From Halobacterium litoreum (GTDB lineage Archaea; Halobacteriota; Halobacteria; Halobacteriales; Halobacteriaceae): 64,000 nucleotides of DNA. Position numbers and translations under genes: made by a program. This document shows, in pieces, positions 17,485-25,320 of the stretch. Below the pieces are notes generated by a model. That model had not been told where the DNA came from. It worked only from the letters and a program-made list of their open reading frames with translations, and did no database searches. How positions within the stretch are numbered: the stretch's first letter is position 1; the number at the start of each line of letters is the position of its first letter. The DNA lies in contig NZ_CP089466.1 of the NCBI RefSeq assembly GCF_021233415.1, positions 868,001 to 932,000 of the forward strand, written 5' to 3'.

Positions 17485-17754
17485 TTACGGCTCGTCCAAC
17501 AGGGCCACACAGCACTCGCGCGCTCGCTCGACGTGGTCATCGGCCCGCCCGTCGCCGGTGCCGTCGACGTGCCCGAGCAACTCGCGCGCCTGCTCGACGC
17601 GCTGTCGCACCACCTCGTCGCTCGTGCCCGGTTTCAGGGCGTCCGCGACGACGGCCTCGGCCTCCCCGAGGTAGTGGCTCGCCGACCGTTCGACGGGCAG
17701 TTCGCCGGTCGCTGCGAGGTGGTCGTGGAGTTCCCGCAGGCGCTTATCAGACAC
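17485..17754 (-). CDS. Small helical protein coupled to the helicase, unrecognised
   Basis: 89 residues from GTG 17754, which overlaps the helicase stop by eight bases (GTGTCTGA), so the reading is coupled. The sequence is predicted to be all-helical, with ASHYLGEAEAVVADALK and RQRVEQARELLGHVD stretches. A companion function to the helicase is an inference from coupling only. Confidence 0.65.
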   Translation of the reverse strand: MSDKRLRELHDHLAATGELPVERSASHYLGEAEAVVADALKPGTSDEVVRQRVEQARELLGHVDGTGDGRADDHVERARECCVALLDEP

Positions 17755-19546
17755 GGTCGCTCCCCGACTCGGTGACGCGCACGCCCTTCGCCGACAGGTG
17801 GCGCATCCGACTGCGCGCGTCGTCTTCCTCCTCGGTGCCACGCGTCGCCAGCACGAACAACAGCGACTGGCCGCCCGGTCGCATCGTCCGCCCGGCGCGC
17901 TGGGCGCCCTGTCGCCGACTCCCGCCGAGTCCCGACGCGACGACTGCGAGTTCGGCGTCCGGCAGGTCGATGCCCTCGTCGCCGATGCGGGAGACCACGA
18001 GCGCGTCCAGCGCGCCCGTCCGGAACTGGTCGAACAGCGCCTCCCGGCGCGCGTGCCGCGTCTCCCCGTTCACGAACGGCGCGTCCAGGCGCTCGGCGAG
18101 GCGCTCGCCCTGTTCGAGGTAGTCCACGAACACGAGCGCCTGCTTGTCCGGATACTGGCCGAGGAGGTGTTCGGCCTCCGCGTCCTTCGCCGGGTTCTCC
18201 GCGGCGAGGCGGCGACGCGTGTGCCCGCTCTCGGCGGCGTACTCGTGGCGCGCGTCGTCGTCCGTCCACGGCACGTACCGAATCTCTACTTCGGGTTCGG
18301 CGACGTAGCCCGCGTCGAACAGCGCGTCCCAGTCCGTCCCGATGGGCCGCCCGACGAGCGTGTAGATGTCCATCTCCTTGTCGTCCTCGCGGACCGGCGT
18401 CGCCGTCAGCCCGAGGCGGTGTTTGCTCTGGAGGTCCGCCGAGCGCCGGAACACCTCCGATGGGATGTGATGCGCCTCGTCGTAGACGATGAGCCCCCAC
18501 TTGCGGTCGTCGAAGACGTGCCGGTGGCGGTCCATCCCGGCGGTCTGGTAGGTCGCGATGGTGACCGGACGCACCTCCTTCGTGCCGCCGTGGTACTCGC
18601 CGATTTGCTCGCGGGTCAGCGACGTGTGCGCGAGCAGTTCGTCGCGCCACTGCGCCGCGAGTTCCCTGCTGGGCACCAACACCAGCGTCTCGCCGCCGAC
18701 GGCTTCGAGGACGCCCATCGCCGCCACCGTCTTTCCGGAGCCCGGCGGCCCGACGAGCACGCCCGAACTCGCGTCCACGAACCGCTCGACCCAGTCTTGC
18801 TGGTACTCGCGCAAGTCGAGGTCGAGGTCCACGTCGAGCGGTTCGCCCGTGTCGAGGTCGCGGTCGTCCTGCACCGGGTAGCCCGCCTCGTACAGCGTGC
18901 GCTTGAGTTCCGCCACTTTCTCCTCGGCGACCCACGCTTCCGTGTCCGAGATGGGCGCGCGGAGAACGTCCTCGGCGAGTTTCTGCTCGGCGACGTTCCC
19001 GAGCAGGCTCTCCGATTTGGCTTCGAGGACGACGTAGCCGTCGTCGTGCGTGCGCAGCCGGAACCGGGTCGCGCGCGTCCACTGCTCCTCGACCCAGTCT
19101 TCGAGGCCGGGACACTCCCGCGGGAGTACGCGCCGCATCGCCGCGAGCAGGTCCTCCAGCGCGTCGAACGGCGCCGCCCACACGTCCTCCTCGCGAATCA
19201 CGTACCGGTAACTCCCGGTCCGCGTGGTGTCCTCGAGGTGCGCGAACCGCGAGAGTTGCGCTCGCGTGAACTGCTCGGGCTGGTCGACGACGACTTCGCG
19301 GCGACCCGGGAACGGCACGACGCGCTCGCGGTCGGTGAGCTCCAGCCAGTCCCGCGGATACCACACCACCGGGTCGTTGTCCACGTCCGCGCGCGCCACG
19401 GCGCCGTCGTCGGCGAGCGCCGCGAGCGCGTCCGCGGCTTCGGCCTGCGTACAGCCGAGCACGCGGGCGACCTGTTCGGCCGTCGCGACGGGACGCCCCA
19501 CGTCTTCGAGCGCGTCGTGGAACGCCTCCTGGGAGATGTCGGTCAC
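17747..19546 (-). CDS. XPB/Rad25-like DEAD/DEAH-box DNA helicase
   Basis: 599 residues. Walker A is GPPGSGKT near residues 262-269, the DEAH box is VYDEAHH near 355, motif III-like TATPVRED follows, and the C-terminal helicase domain ends with VASGLGGSRRQGAQRAGRTMRP, the arginine-finger motif VI. The N-terminal 200 residues have winged-helix and XPB damage-recognition character. The protein is expected to unwind DNA in repair or transcription-linked processes. It starts with GTG. The small gene 17485-17754 is translationally coupled behind it. Confidence 0.88.
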   Translation of the reverse strand: MTDISQEAFHDALEDVGRPVATAEQVARVLGCTQAEAADALAALADDGAVARADVDNDPVVWYPRDWLELTDRERVVPFPGRREVVVDQPEQFTRAQLSRFAHLEDTTRTGSYRYVIREEDVWAAPFDALEDLLAAMRRVLPRECPGLEDWVEEQWTRATRFRLRTHDDGYVVLEAKSESLLGNVAEQKLAEDVLRAPISDTEAWVAEEKVAELKRTLYEAGYPVQDDRDLDTGEPLDVDLDLDLREYQQDWVERFVDASSGVLVGPPGSGKTVAAMGVLEAVGGETLVLVPSRELAAQWRDELLAHTSLTREQIGEYHGGTKEVRPVTIATYQTAGMDRHRHVFDDRKWGLIVYDEAHHIPSEVFRRSADLQSKHRLGLTATPVREDDKEMDIYTLVGRPIGTDWDALFDAGYVAEPEVEIRYVPWTDDDARHEYAAESGHTRRRLAAENPAKDAEAEHLLGQYPDKQALVFVDYLEQGERLAERLDAPFVNGETRHARREALFDQFRTGALDALVVSRIGDEGIDLPDAELAVVASGLGGSRRQGAQRAGRTMRPGGQSLLFVLATRGTEEEDDARSRMRHLSAKGVRVTESGSDRV

Positions 19547-19629
19547 TGGCGCTCCGTAGGGCGCGCTCGGGAAAACGGGTTACGCTCGCGGCGCGAACTA
19601 TTTTGACGCTGGCCGACCCACGGACGCGT

Positions 19630-19773
19630 ATGGCTACCGCGACCCGACTCCGGTGTCACGGCTGTGGACGCACCGCCGACCGAGACGACTGGGGCGAAGC
19701 CACGCACCCGTCGCTCGGGTCGATGACGCAGTGCCCGGACTGCGGGAGTACGAACGTCCAGACCGACCGCTAG
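19630..19773 (+). CDS. Small zinc-ribbon protein
   Basis: 47 residues with CHGC near residue 9 and CPDC near residue 35, enough for one zinc ribbon. A ctatttt TATA-like element lies about 28 bases before the ATG, supporting a leaderless transcript. Many such mini-zinc-ribbon proteins are known in haloarchaea, most without function. Its stop abuts the convergent msrB stop. Confidence 0.65.
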   Translation: MATATRLRCHGCGRTADRDDWGEATHPSLGSMTQCPDCGSTNVQTDR

Positions 19774-20169
19774 TCACTCGTCGGCGTCGAAGTCGAGCGC
19801 GACCGAGTTGATGCAAAAGCGCTCGCCGGTCGGCTCCGGACCGTCCCCGAAGACGTGCCCGAGGTGACCGCCACAGGACGCGCAGACGACTTCCGTGCGC
19901 TGCATCCCGTGGCTGTCGTCGGGCCGGCGCTCCACGGCGTCCTCGTCGACGGCGTCCCAGAAACTGGGCCACCCGCAGTGTGCGTCGTACTTCGTCTCGG
20001 AGTCGAACAGTTCGGCGCCACAGCCCGCACACCGATAGACGCCGTCGTCGTCCGCGTCGACGTACTCCCCCGAGTACGGGCGTTCGGTCTCGCCGCGCCG
20101 CAGGACGCGGAACTCCGCGTCGGTGAGCCGGTCCCGCCAGTTCTCGTCCCCCTCCGCTGACTCGTCCAT
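19774..20169 (-). CDS. msrB: Peptide-methionine (R)-S-oxide reductase
   Basis: 131 residues. The SelR domain has zinc pairs CAGC and CASC, the WPSFWDAV motif, HLGHVFGDGPEPTGERFCINSVAL, and the catalytic Cys in RFCIN. It reduces methionine-R-sulfoxide and so repairs oxidised proteins. ATG 20169 is chosen over an in-frame start five codons upstream. The partner msrA lies at 40564-41100. Confidence 0.93.
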   Translation of the reverse strand: MDESAEGDENWRDRLTDAEFRVLRRGETERPYSGEYVDADDDGVYRCAGCGAELFDSETKYDAHCGWPSFWDAVDEDAVERRPDDSHGMQRTEVVCASCGGHLGHVFGDGPEPTGERFCINSVALDFDADE

Positions 20170-20198
20170 GATAGCACTACACACTACTGCATCTAAGC

Positions 20199-20834
20199 CT
20201 ATAAGTTGGCCACCATTTCTGCCGCGAACTCCAGTTCGTCCTCGTTGACGCCGTGGCCCATCCCCTCGTAGATGCGCTCGGTCACGTCCGCCCCCATCGA
20301 CTCGAAGACGTCGCGGGTCTCGTGGACGCGGGATTCGGGGATGTGGGGGTCGCTGTCGCTACAGCCGAGGAACACCGGCGTCCCGTCGAGGGCGCCGTCG
20401 TACTCCCACGTCGTCCCCTCGGGGCCGTGGAGGCCGCCCGAGAACGCCACGAAGCCACCGTAGCGTCGGGGATTGCGCGCGACGAACTCGCTCCCGAGAC
20501 ACGCGCCCTGCGAGAACCCGAGGAGGAGCACGCGCTCCGCGGGGACGTGTTCGGTCACGTCCGACACCACGTCGCCGACGAGTCCGAGCGCGGAACTGAA
20601 CCACGGTTCGTTCTCGTCGGTCGGTTCGAGGAAGGAGTTCGGATACCACGTCGCGCGGGCGGCCTGGGGCGCGACGAACGCCGTGCCGTCGCTCGGCAGG
20701 TCGTCGGCGAACTGGAGCATTCCGAGCGCGCGAGCGCCCCGGCCGTGGAGCAACACCACGGCGCGCTCGGCATCTTCGAGCGCCGCGCCGCGGTGTTCGA
20801 CCGGTTGGTCGGCGTGCGGGTCGGGTGAACTCAC
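20199..20834 (-). CDS. Phospholipase/carboxylesterase family alpha/beta hydrolase
   Basis: 211 residues from GTG 20834. The GXSXG nucleophile is S108 in GFSQG; LLHGRG near residue 28 forms the oxyanion region; the acid and base are in DSDPHIP and GMGHGV. This is the typical small acyl-protein thioesterase/carboxylesterase fold. Its start overlaps the stop of a 17-codon upstream frame (GTGA), so translation may depend on it. Confidence 0.8.
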   Translation of the reverse strand: MSSPDPHADQPVEHRGAALEDAERAVVLLHGRGARALGMLQFADDLPSDGTAFVAPQAARATWYPNSFLEPTDENEPWFSSALGLVGDVVSDVTEHVPAERVLLLGFSQGACLGSEFVARNPRRYGGFVAFSGGLHGPEGTTWEYDGALDGTPVFLGCSDSDPHIPESRVHETRDVFESMGADVTERIYEGMGHGVNEDELEFAAEMVANL

Positions 20835-20884
20835 GGCGCCACCTCCGTCGGGGGCGTCGGTCCGGCGTCGAGTTCGGTTTGCAT
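20831..20884 (-). CDS. Possible 17-residue upstream ORF coupled to the esterase
   Basis: ATG 20884 opens a 17-codon frame (MQTELDAGPTPPTEVAP) whose TGA overlaps the esterase GTG in a GTGA. A gtatacg element lies about 30 bases upstream of this ATG, which would put the transcript start close to it. That makes translation of this short frame, and re-initiation at the esterase, plausible. It may instead be a relic of a longer upstream gene. Confidence 0.4.
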   Translation of the reverse strand: MQTELDAGPTPPTEVAP

Positions 20885-21024
20885 CGTGGGCAACGTACGG
20901 CCTCCCGACGTATACGTCTCCGCTAACCGACCAGTCACCGGGTGGCGTCGGCGTCACTGTGGTTCCGTCGTGTTACCTGATGCGTCCCGGAACCACTATG
21001 AGTGGGGGGCGCCTACCGGCGGAC

Positions 21025-21396
21025 ATGACAGGCGACGACGCGGACCGGTACAGCGAGGAGGCGTGTCACGTCATCGACTCGCTGGAGCAGATCGGCTCCC
21101 AGTGGCGGCTCATCGTCCTCCACGACCTGCAGGACGGCGAGAAGCGGTTCAACGAACTCAAGCGCTCGACGGACGCGAGTTCGCGTACGCTCTCCCGCGT
21201 GCTCGACGACCTCCAGGAGATGGATTTCGTCCACCGACGGCTCGAGGAGGAGTCGCCGGTGGCGACGTACTACTCGCTGACCGCGAAGGGCGAGTCGCTG
21301 TTCCCGGTCTTCGAGGCCATCGAGTGCTGGGCCGACGAGTGGCTCGCCGACGACGAGGACGGCGTCGAGGCGGTCGGGTCGCTCGCCGACTCCTGA
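21025..21396 (+). CDS. HxlR-family winged-helix transcriptional regulator
   Basis: 123 residues with the HxlR pattern: CHVIDSLEQIGSQWRLIVLHDLQDGEKRFNEL, then a recognition-helix region ASSRTLSRVLDDLQEMDFVHRR and a wing leading to YYSLTAKGESL. The N-terminal Cys (in EEACHVI) is conserved in the family and may sense thiol or aldehyde stress. It is divergent from the esterase, a probable target. The TATA-like ctatgag about 27 bases upstream supports ATG 21025 rather than the earlier ATG 20998. Confidence 0.85.
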   Translation: MTGDDADRYSEEACHVIDSLEQIGSQWRLIVLHDLQDGEKRFNELKRSTDASSRTLSRVLDDLQEMDFVHRRLEEESPVATYYSLTAKGESLFPVFEAIECWADEWLADDEDGVEAVGSLADS

Positions 21397-21407
21397 CCAC
21401 CACTGCG

Positions 21408-21515
21408 GAGTGAAAGTGGAGCGGGGCGCGTCACCGCGATATCTGCCCGAAATGAGGTTCTTCTCGGGCGCTGTCGCGGCAACTCCAATCCGGTGTTCGC
21501 GTTTCACTTTCACTC
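21408..21515. repeat. Three nested inverted repeats (candidate structured element)
   Basis: Outer arms gagtgaaagtg (21408-21418) and cactttcactc (21505-21515), middle arms ccgcga (21434-21439) and tcgcgg (21474-21479) and inner arms gcccga (21445-21450) and tcgggc (21464-21469) pair perfectly and are properly nested. The block fills most of the gap between the HxlR gene and the next gene. Confidence 0.55.
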
Positions 21516-21561
21516 GTCGCGAACCGGCAAGCATTATTCCGCGCCTCGGAAACAGTCCGGT

Positions 21562-21948
21562 ATGACCACGTTCGAGGACCTCCCGGACGGCTGGGAGGTC
21601 TGGAACGAGGACCCCTCCGGGTCCGCGATTCTCGTCTACCGCCCCGACGTCTTCGACAGCCAGAACTACCCCGCGCCCTGCCTCCCCACGCTCCACCTCA
21701 CGCAGCGCCCGCCCGGCCAGCGCAAGCGCCGCGCCCGGTCGAACCCCGACGGCTGGTACGTCTCGCTCACGCTCGAACCCGAGGTTCGCGTCAAGGACGC
21801 CGACGAGGGGTTCGACACCCGGACCGCGGCCGTCGCGGGCGCCGTCGCGCTCGCCGAACGGTTCGCCGCCGGCGACGTGGACTACCGGGGCGCCTACCAG
21901 ATTCCCCGCGAAGACTACCTCGACGAACTCGACTCGCTGACCGGGTGA
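21562..21948 (+). CDS. Conserved haloarchaeal protein (DUF5820-like)
   Basis: 128 residues. It opens MTTFEDLPDGWEVWNEDPSGSAILVYRPDVF and continues with a basic LTQRPPGQRKRRARSNPDGWYVSL stretch, a pattern I associate with the DUF5820 family. No catalytic motif is visible. A cattattcc TATA-like element sits about 28 bases before the ATG. Function unknown. Confidence 0.65.
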   Translation: MTTFEDLPDGWEVWNEDPSGSAILVYRPDVFDSQNYPAPCLPTLHLTQRPPGQRKRRARSNPDGWYVSLTLEPEVRVKDADEGFDTRTAAVAGAVALAERFAAGDVDYRGAYQIPREDYLDELDSLTG

Positions 21949-21980
21949 CGCAGGCGGCGCTCACTGGGTGACGCAGGCGG
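21943..21980. repeat. 15-bp direct repeat over the gene end
   Basis: The unit gggtgacgcaggcgg occurs at 21943-21957, including the stop codon of the preceding gene, and again at 21966-21980. This is a second example of a 'tail echo' like that at 15.3 kb. Confidence 0.6.
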
Positions 21981-22014
21981 GAGGCTTAACCACGCGCGAA
22001 TCGAACCCTCGCGT

Positions 22015-22461
22015 ATGCCAATCACGCTCCTCGGCGCGCGCCTCGCCGAACCGGGGACGGAGTTCGTCTACCGCGGCGAGTCCTCGGATTGCGAGGGGTG
22101 TCCGTACCGGAAGCAGTGTCTCAATCTCACGGAGGGCGTGCGCTACGAAGTCACCGAGCGACGCGAAGGCGGGCAAGTGTTGGACTGTGCCGTCCACGAC
22201 GACGGCGTCGTCGCCGTCAACGTCGAACCGGCGTCAGTGAAAGCGAACGTCGCGTCGAAGGGCGCGTACGCCGGTAGCAAGGGGAAACTCGCGGGGCCGT
22301 GTCCGCACACCGAGTGCCCGAGCCACGAGTTCTGTGAGCCCGCGGGCGCCGACTTCGACGCGGAGTACCAGATAGACGAGATTCTCGGCGACCCGCCCCA
22401 CGACTACTGCGCGCTCGACCGCGACCTGACGCTCGTCGAGTTCTCGCCGTCCGAGGACTGA
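22015..22461 (+). CDS. UPF0179 family cysteine-rich protein
   Basis: 148 residues with eight Cys in metal-type arrangements: CEGCPYRKQC near residue 26, a single Cys near 63, CPHTECPSHEFC near 98-109 and one near 138. This matches the archaeal UPF0179 family, whose biochemical role is not established. A cttaacc TATA-like element lies upstream. Its last 58 bases overlap the convergent gene. Confidence 0.8.
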   Translation: MPITLLGARLAEPGTEFVYRGESSDCEGCPYRKQCLNLTEGVRYEVTERREGGQVLDCAVHDDGVVAVNVEPASVKANVASKGAYAGSKGKLAGPCPHTECPSHEFCEPAGADFDAEYQIDEILGDPPHDYCALDRDLTLVEFSPSED

Positions 22462-23240
22462 ACCAACAGCCCGGTCCGGTCGCCCCGGTAGCCGAACTGG
22501 TCGGCGTAGCCGTACGGCGACAGCAACACCGGGTAGAACGACTCCTCTGCGACCAGTTCCTCGCCGTCGGCCGCCGCGAACGTCTGTCCCGCCTCGACGC
22601 GCTCGAAGTTCTCCACGAACACCTCGTACTCGTCGGCTGGCGGCTTCCGAATCGACGCGCCCATCTGGAACACCGGCACCTCTCGTTCGACCGTGTCGCC
22701 GGGAATCGCGTCCGTCGCTACGAGGAACTCGCGGGCGAGCCGGTAGGCGTTCTCGGCCGCCGTCTCCGTCCCCTGCAGGCCGGCTTCGACTTCGAGGATG
22801 TCGGCGTCGGCCGCGAACAGCCGCCCGTCGCCGAACTCCTGGGTGTCGACGAGCGCCGTCACCGGCAGATTCGGCACGACCTCCGGGACGGGGTCGTCGA
22901 GCCCGGACGCGATGGCGAACGGGTCGGCGTGGGACTGCGTCGAGTGAATCGACAGCACGGTACACCCCCGCACTTCGTCGGCGAGGTCACGCGCCAGTTC
23001 GCGCTCGTGGGCGTCCGCCGGCACGTCGTCGGTGAACGCGCGGTTCAGGTCGGCGTCCACGTACCGCTCGCCGGCGTCCATCGCGCGCTCGTTTGCGACC
23101 ACGAGTTTCACCGGCCGCAGCAGTTCGCCGTCGTAGTCCAGGAGGCGTTCGACGGCGCGCACCCCGCACGGTTCGTCGCCGTGGACGCCGCCCACGACGA
23201 CGAGTTCCGGGTCGCCGTCGCCCAACTGTGCAACTCGCAT
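22404..23240 (-). CDS. Succinylglutamate desuccinylase/aspartoacylase family protein
   Basis: 278 residues. The zinc motif GGVHGDEPCG near residues 17-26 and DADLNRAF near 64 are followed by SIHSTQSHADPF near 98, giving the H-x-x-E...H zinc triad of M14-like aspartoacylases. An acidic GLQGTETAAENAYRL segment may hold the catalytic glutamate. It should hydrolyse an N-acyl amino acid. The C-terminal 20 residues, rich in Ser, are encoded in the region overlapping UPF0179, which is unusual for both genes. Confidence 0.75.
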   Translation of the reverse strand: MRVAQLGDGDPELVVVGGVHGDEPCGVRAVERLLDYDGELLRPVKLVVANERAMDAGERYVDADLNRAFTDDVPADAHERELARDLADEVRGCTVLSIHSTQSHADPFAIASGLDDPVPEVVPNLPVTALVDTQEFGDGRLFAADADILEVEAGLQGTETAAENAYRLAREFLVATDAIPGDTVEREVPVFQMGASIRKPPADEYEVFVENFERVEAGQTFAAADGEELVAEESFYPVLLSPYGYADQFGYRGDRTGLLVQSSDGENSTSVRSRSSAQ

Positions 23241-23320
23241 TGGCGGTCCGTAGACGGCGCGCGTTCAAAGGGGTTGGTGTTACGGAACGCGTCGCCAGCG
23301 TCCTGCAGGCGGCGGTCGCG

Positions 23321-24190
23321 TCACCCAATCGCCGCCGGTTCGGGCGACGTGTCGGGCACGCTCGCGAGGTCCATCACGAACCCTTCGAGGGCGACGACGT
23401 CGCCGCCCTCGAATCGCGGCGTCCCGCACTCCCAGACGCGTTTCAGCGCCCCGTCACCGGTCCGAATGCGGTACGTCACCTCGAAGGGGGCGCCCGCGCT
23501 CACGCGCTCGAACACCGCCTCCGTCACCGCCTCGGCGTCCGCGTCGACGATGAGCGCGTCGCCGAACGCCACGTCGCCGCGCTCGAAGTCGGTGGGCGCG
23601 TAGCCGGTGAGCGACTCGACCGCACCGCCGGCGAACGGCATCAGCCACGGCGGTTCGGGGCTGGCGCGGTACACCATCCCTGGGAGCGTGTCGACGAGCG
23701 TGTCGAGTTGCCGGCGTCGCCCTTCGAGCGCGCGGCCGCGTCGGGACTGCTGGACGACGTTCGCGATTCGGTTCGCGAGCAGTTCGTACTGTTCGGCGCC
23801 GCCCTTCTGGAGGTAGTCGGTGACGCCCGCGCTGATGGCGTCGCTGGCGACCTCCTCGCTCCCGCGGGACGTGAACAGCACGAACGGGAGGTCGGCGTCC
23901 CGCTCCCGGACGGCTTCGAGGAGTTCGATGCCGTCTCCCTCGGGCATGTCGTGGTCGCTGACGACGCAGTCGACGCGCTCGCGGTCGAGTCGGTCGAGCG
24001 CGTCGGCGGCGGTCTGTTCGGTGACCACCTCGAAGTCCTCGTCGAGGGTTTCGAGATAGGTCTCGGTCAACTCCACGAGCCGCGGGTCGTCGTCGACCGC
24101 GAGCACTCTCGTCTCGTCGGCCGTACCGACTGGGAAGTCGACGGCGACGTCGGCCAACCGCTGTCGACGGTCGGAGTCATTCGGTGACAA
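23321..24190 (-). CDS. Response regulator receiver-PAS protein
   Basis: 289 residues from TTG 24190. The receiver domain spans residues 28-145 with the acidic pair in AVDDDPRL, the phospho-acceptor D79 in SDHDMPEGDG, and Lys in DYLQKGGAEQY. A PAS domain follows (LDTLVDTLPGMVYRASPEPPW ... YRIRTGDGALKRVWECG). There is no DNA-binding or kinase output, so the protein may work as a haloarchaeal signal relay. The start is uncertain because no ATG is in frame near the receiver; GTG codons inside the receiver are too late. Confidence 0.8.
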   Translation of the reverse strand: MSPNDSDRRQRLADVAVDFPVGTADETRVLAVDDDPRLVELTETYLETLDEDFEVVTEQTAADALDRLDRERVDCVVSDHDMPEGDGIELLEAVRERDADLPFVLFTSRGSEEVASDAISAGVTDYLQKGGAEQYELLANRIANVVQQSRRGRALEGRRRQLDTLVDTLPGMVYRASPEPPWLMPFAGGAVESLTGYAPTDFERGDVAFGDALIVDADAEAVTEAVFERVSAGAPFEVTYRIRTGDGALKRVWECGTPRFEGGDVVALEGFVMDLASVPDTSPEPAAIG

Positions 24191-24316
24191 TGTGTGAGCC
24201 TCACGCTGGGTCGCGCCCAGTTTTCCGGTAATCAGGGACGCAGCGCCTAAGTGTTTGATGGCGGGTCGCGCGCAATGAGCCGACGGGGTTACGTGCCACA
24301 AACGAGAACGAGGCGT

Positions 24317-24799
24317 ATGGACGACCACACTCGCGACCCGAGCGTCGCGCCGCCGCTCGGAAACCCGGCGGGCTGGCTCGCAGACCGGCGAGTGTGGGAG
24401 CACGCGACGCTCCGCAGGGCGACCGAACACGGCGTCCGCCTCTACAACGACGGCGCGTACCACGAGTCACACGACTGCTTCGAGGACGAGTGGTACAACT
24501 ACGGGAGCGGCACCACCGAGTCGGCGTTCCTCCACGGGATGGTGCAGGTGGCGGCGGGCGCGTACAAGCACTACGATTTCGAGAACGACGACGGGATGCG
24601 GAGCCTCTTCGAGACGGCGCTCCAGTACCTCGACGGCGTCCCCGGCGACTTCTACGGCGTGGACGTCGACGACGTGCGCGCGACGTTGCGCGCCGCGCTC
24701 TCGGACCCGAGCGTGCTGGACGGCTGGCGGATTCGCCTCGACGACGCGGAGACGACGGCCTATCCGGCGGACTACGAGTACGCCGAGGGCTTGGAGTAG
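24317..24799 (+). CDS. DUF309 family protein
   Basis: 160 residues. It contains the family motif [16 protein letters not shown] and the following [14 protein letters not shown], which together provide conserved His and Glu that may bind metal. DUF309 proteins are widespread in archaea and bacteria without a known reaction. It is divergent from the receiver-PAS gene. Confidence 0.85.
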   Translation: MDDHTRDPSVAPPLGNPAGWLADRRVWEHATLRRATEHGVRLYNDGAYHESHDCFEDEWYNYGSGTTESAFLHGMVQVAAGAYKHYDFENDDGMRSLFETALQYLDGVPGDFYGVDVDDVRATLRAALSDPSVLDGWRIRLDDAETTAYPADYEYAEGLE

Positions 24800-24841
24800 C
24801 CGGGTCGAACTTTATCCGGGAGGACGGGAGCATCCCGGGGC

Positions 24842-25258
24842 GTGACACTCGAACCGACGCTGTTCGGCGAACTCGGAATCGCGCTCGCGGTGGGTACGGT
24901 GGTGTTCACGCTGGTCGCCGTCCCGGTGACGGTAGCCGGCGTCTGGAAGGCCTTCGAGAAGGCCGGGGAGCCGGGGTGGGCGGCGCTCGTGCCGTTCTAC
25001 AACCTCTGGGTGCTGTGCCGAATCGGGCACTGCGCGACGTTCTGGTTCTGGCTGTCGTTCGTGCCCGTCCTGAACTGGTTCGCGCTCGCTCGCATCAACG
25101 TCGGGGTCGCCGACCAGTTCGTCGACCGGGGCGTCCCGTTCGGCCTCGCGATGCTGGTCGCGCCGTGGCTCTGCTGGCCGCTCCTCGGGTTCGCGGGCTT
25201 CGAGTACCGGGTCGGGTTCGACGCGCCGACGTGGGACGAGAGCGCGGACCCGGCGTGA
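24842..25258 (+). CDS. Small membrane protein (DUF5684-like)
   Basis: 138 residues with about four membrane segments and the motif WKAFEKAGEPGWAALVPFYNLWVLCRI. That motif (aromatic-K-AG-x-PGW-x-x-x-VP-x-YN) is typical of DUF5684-type membrane proteins. GTG 24842 follows an actttatcc TATA-like element by about 32 bases. Function unknown. Confidence 0.75.
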   Translation: MTLEPTLFGELGIALAVGTVVFTLVAVPVTVAGVWKAFEKAGEPGWAALVPFYNLWVLCRIGHCATFWFWLSFVPVLNWFALARINVGVADQFVDRGVPFGLAMLVAPWLCWPLLGFAGFEYRVGFDAPTWDESADPA

Positions 25259-25320
25259 ACTCGGTTCCGAGTTACCCCGACCGGAACCACTAACGGGAGC
25301 GCCACCCCTCGTGAGAACGA

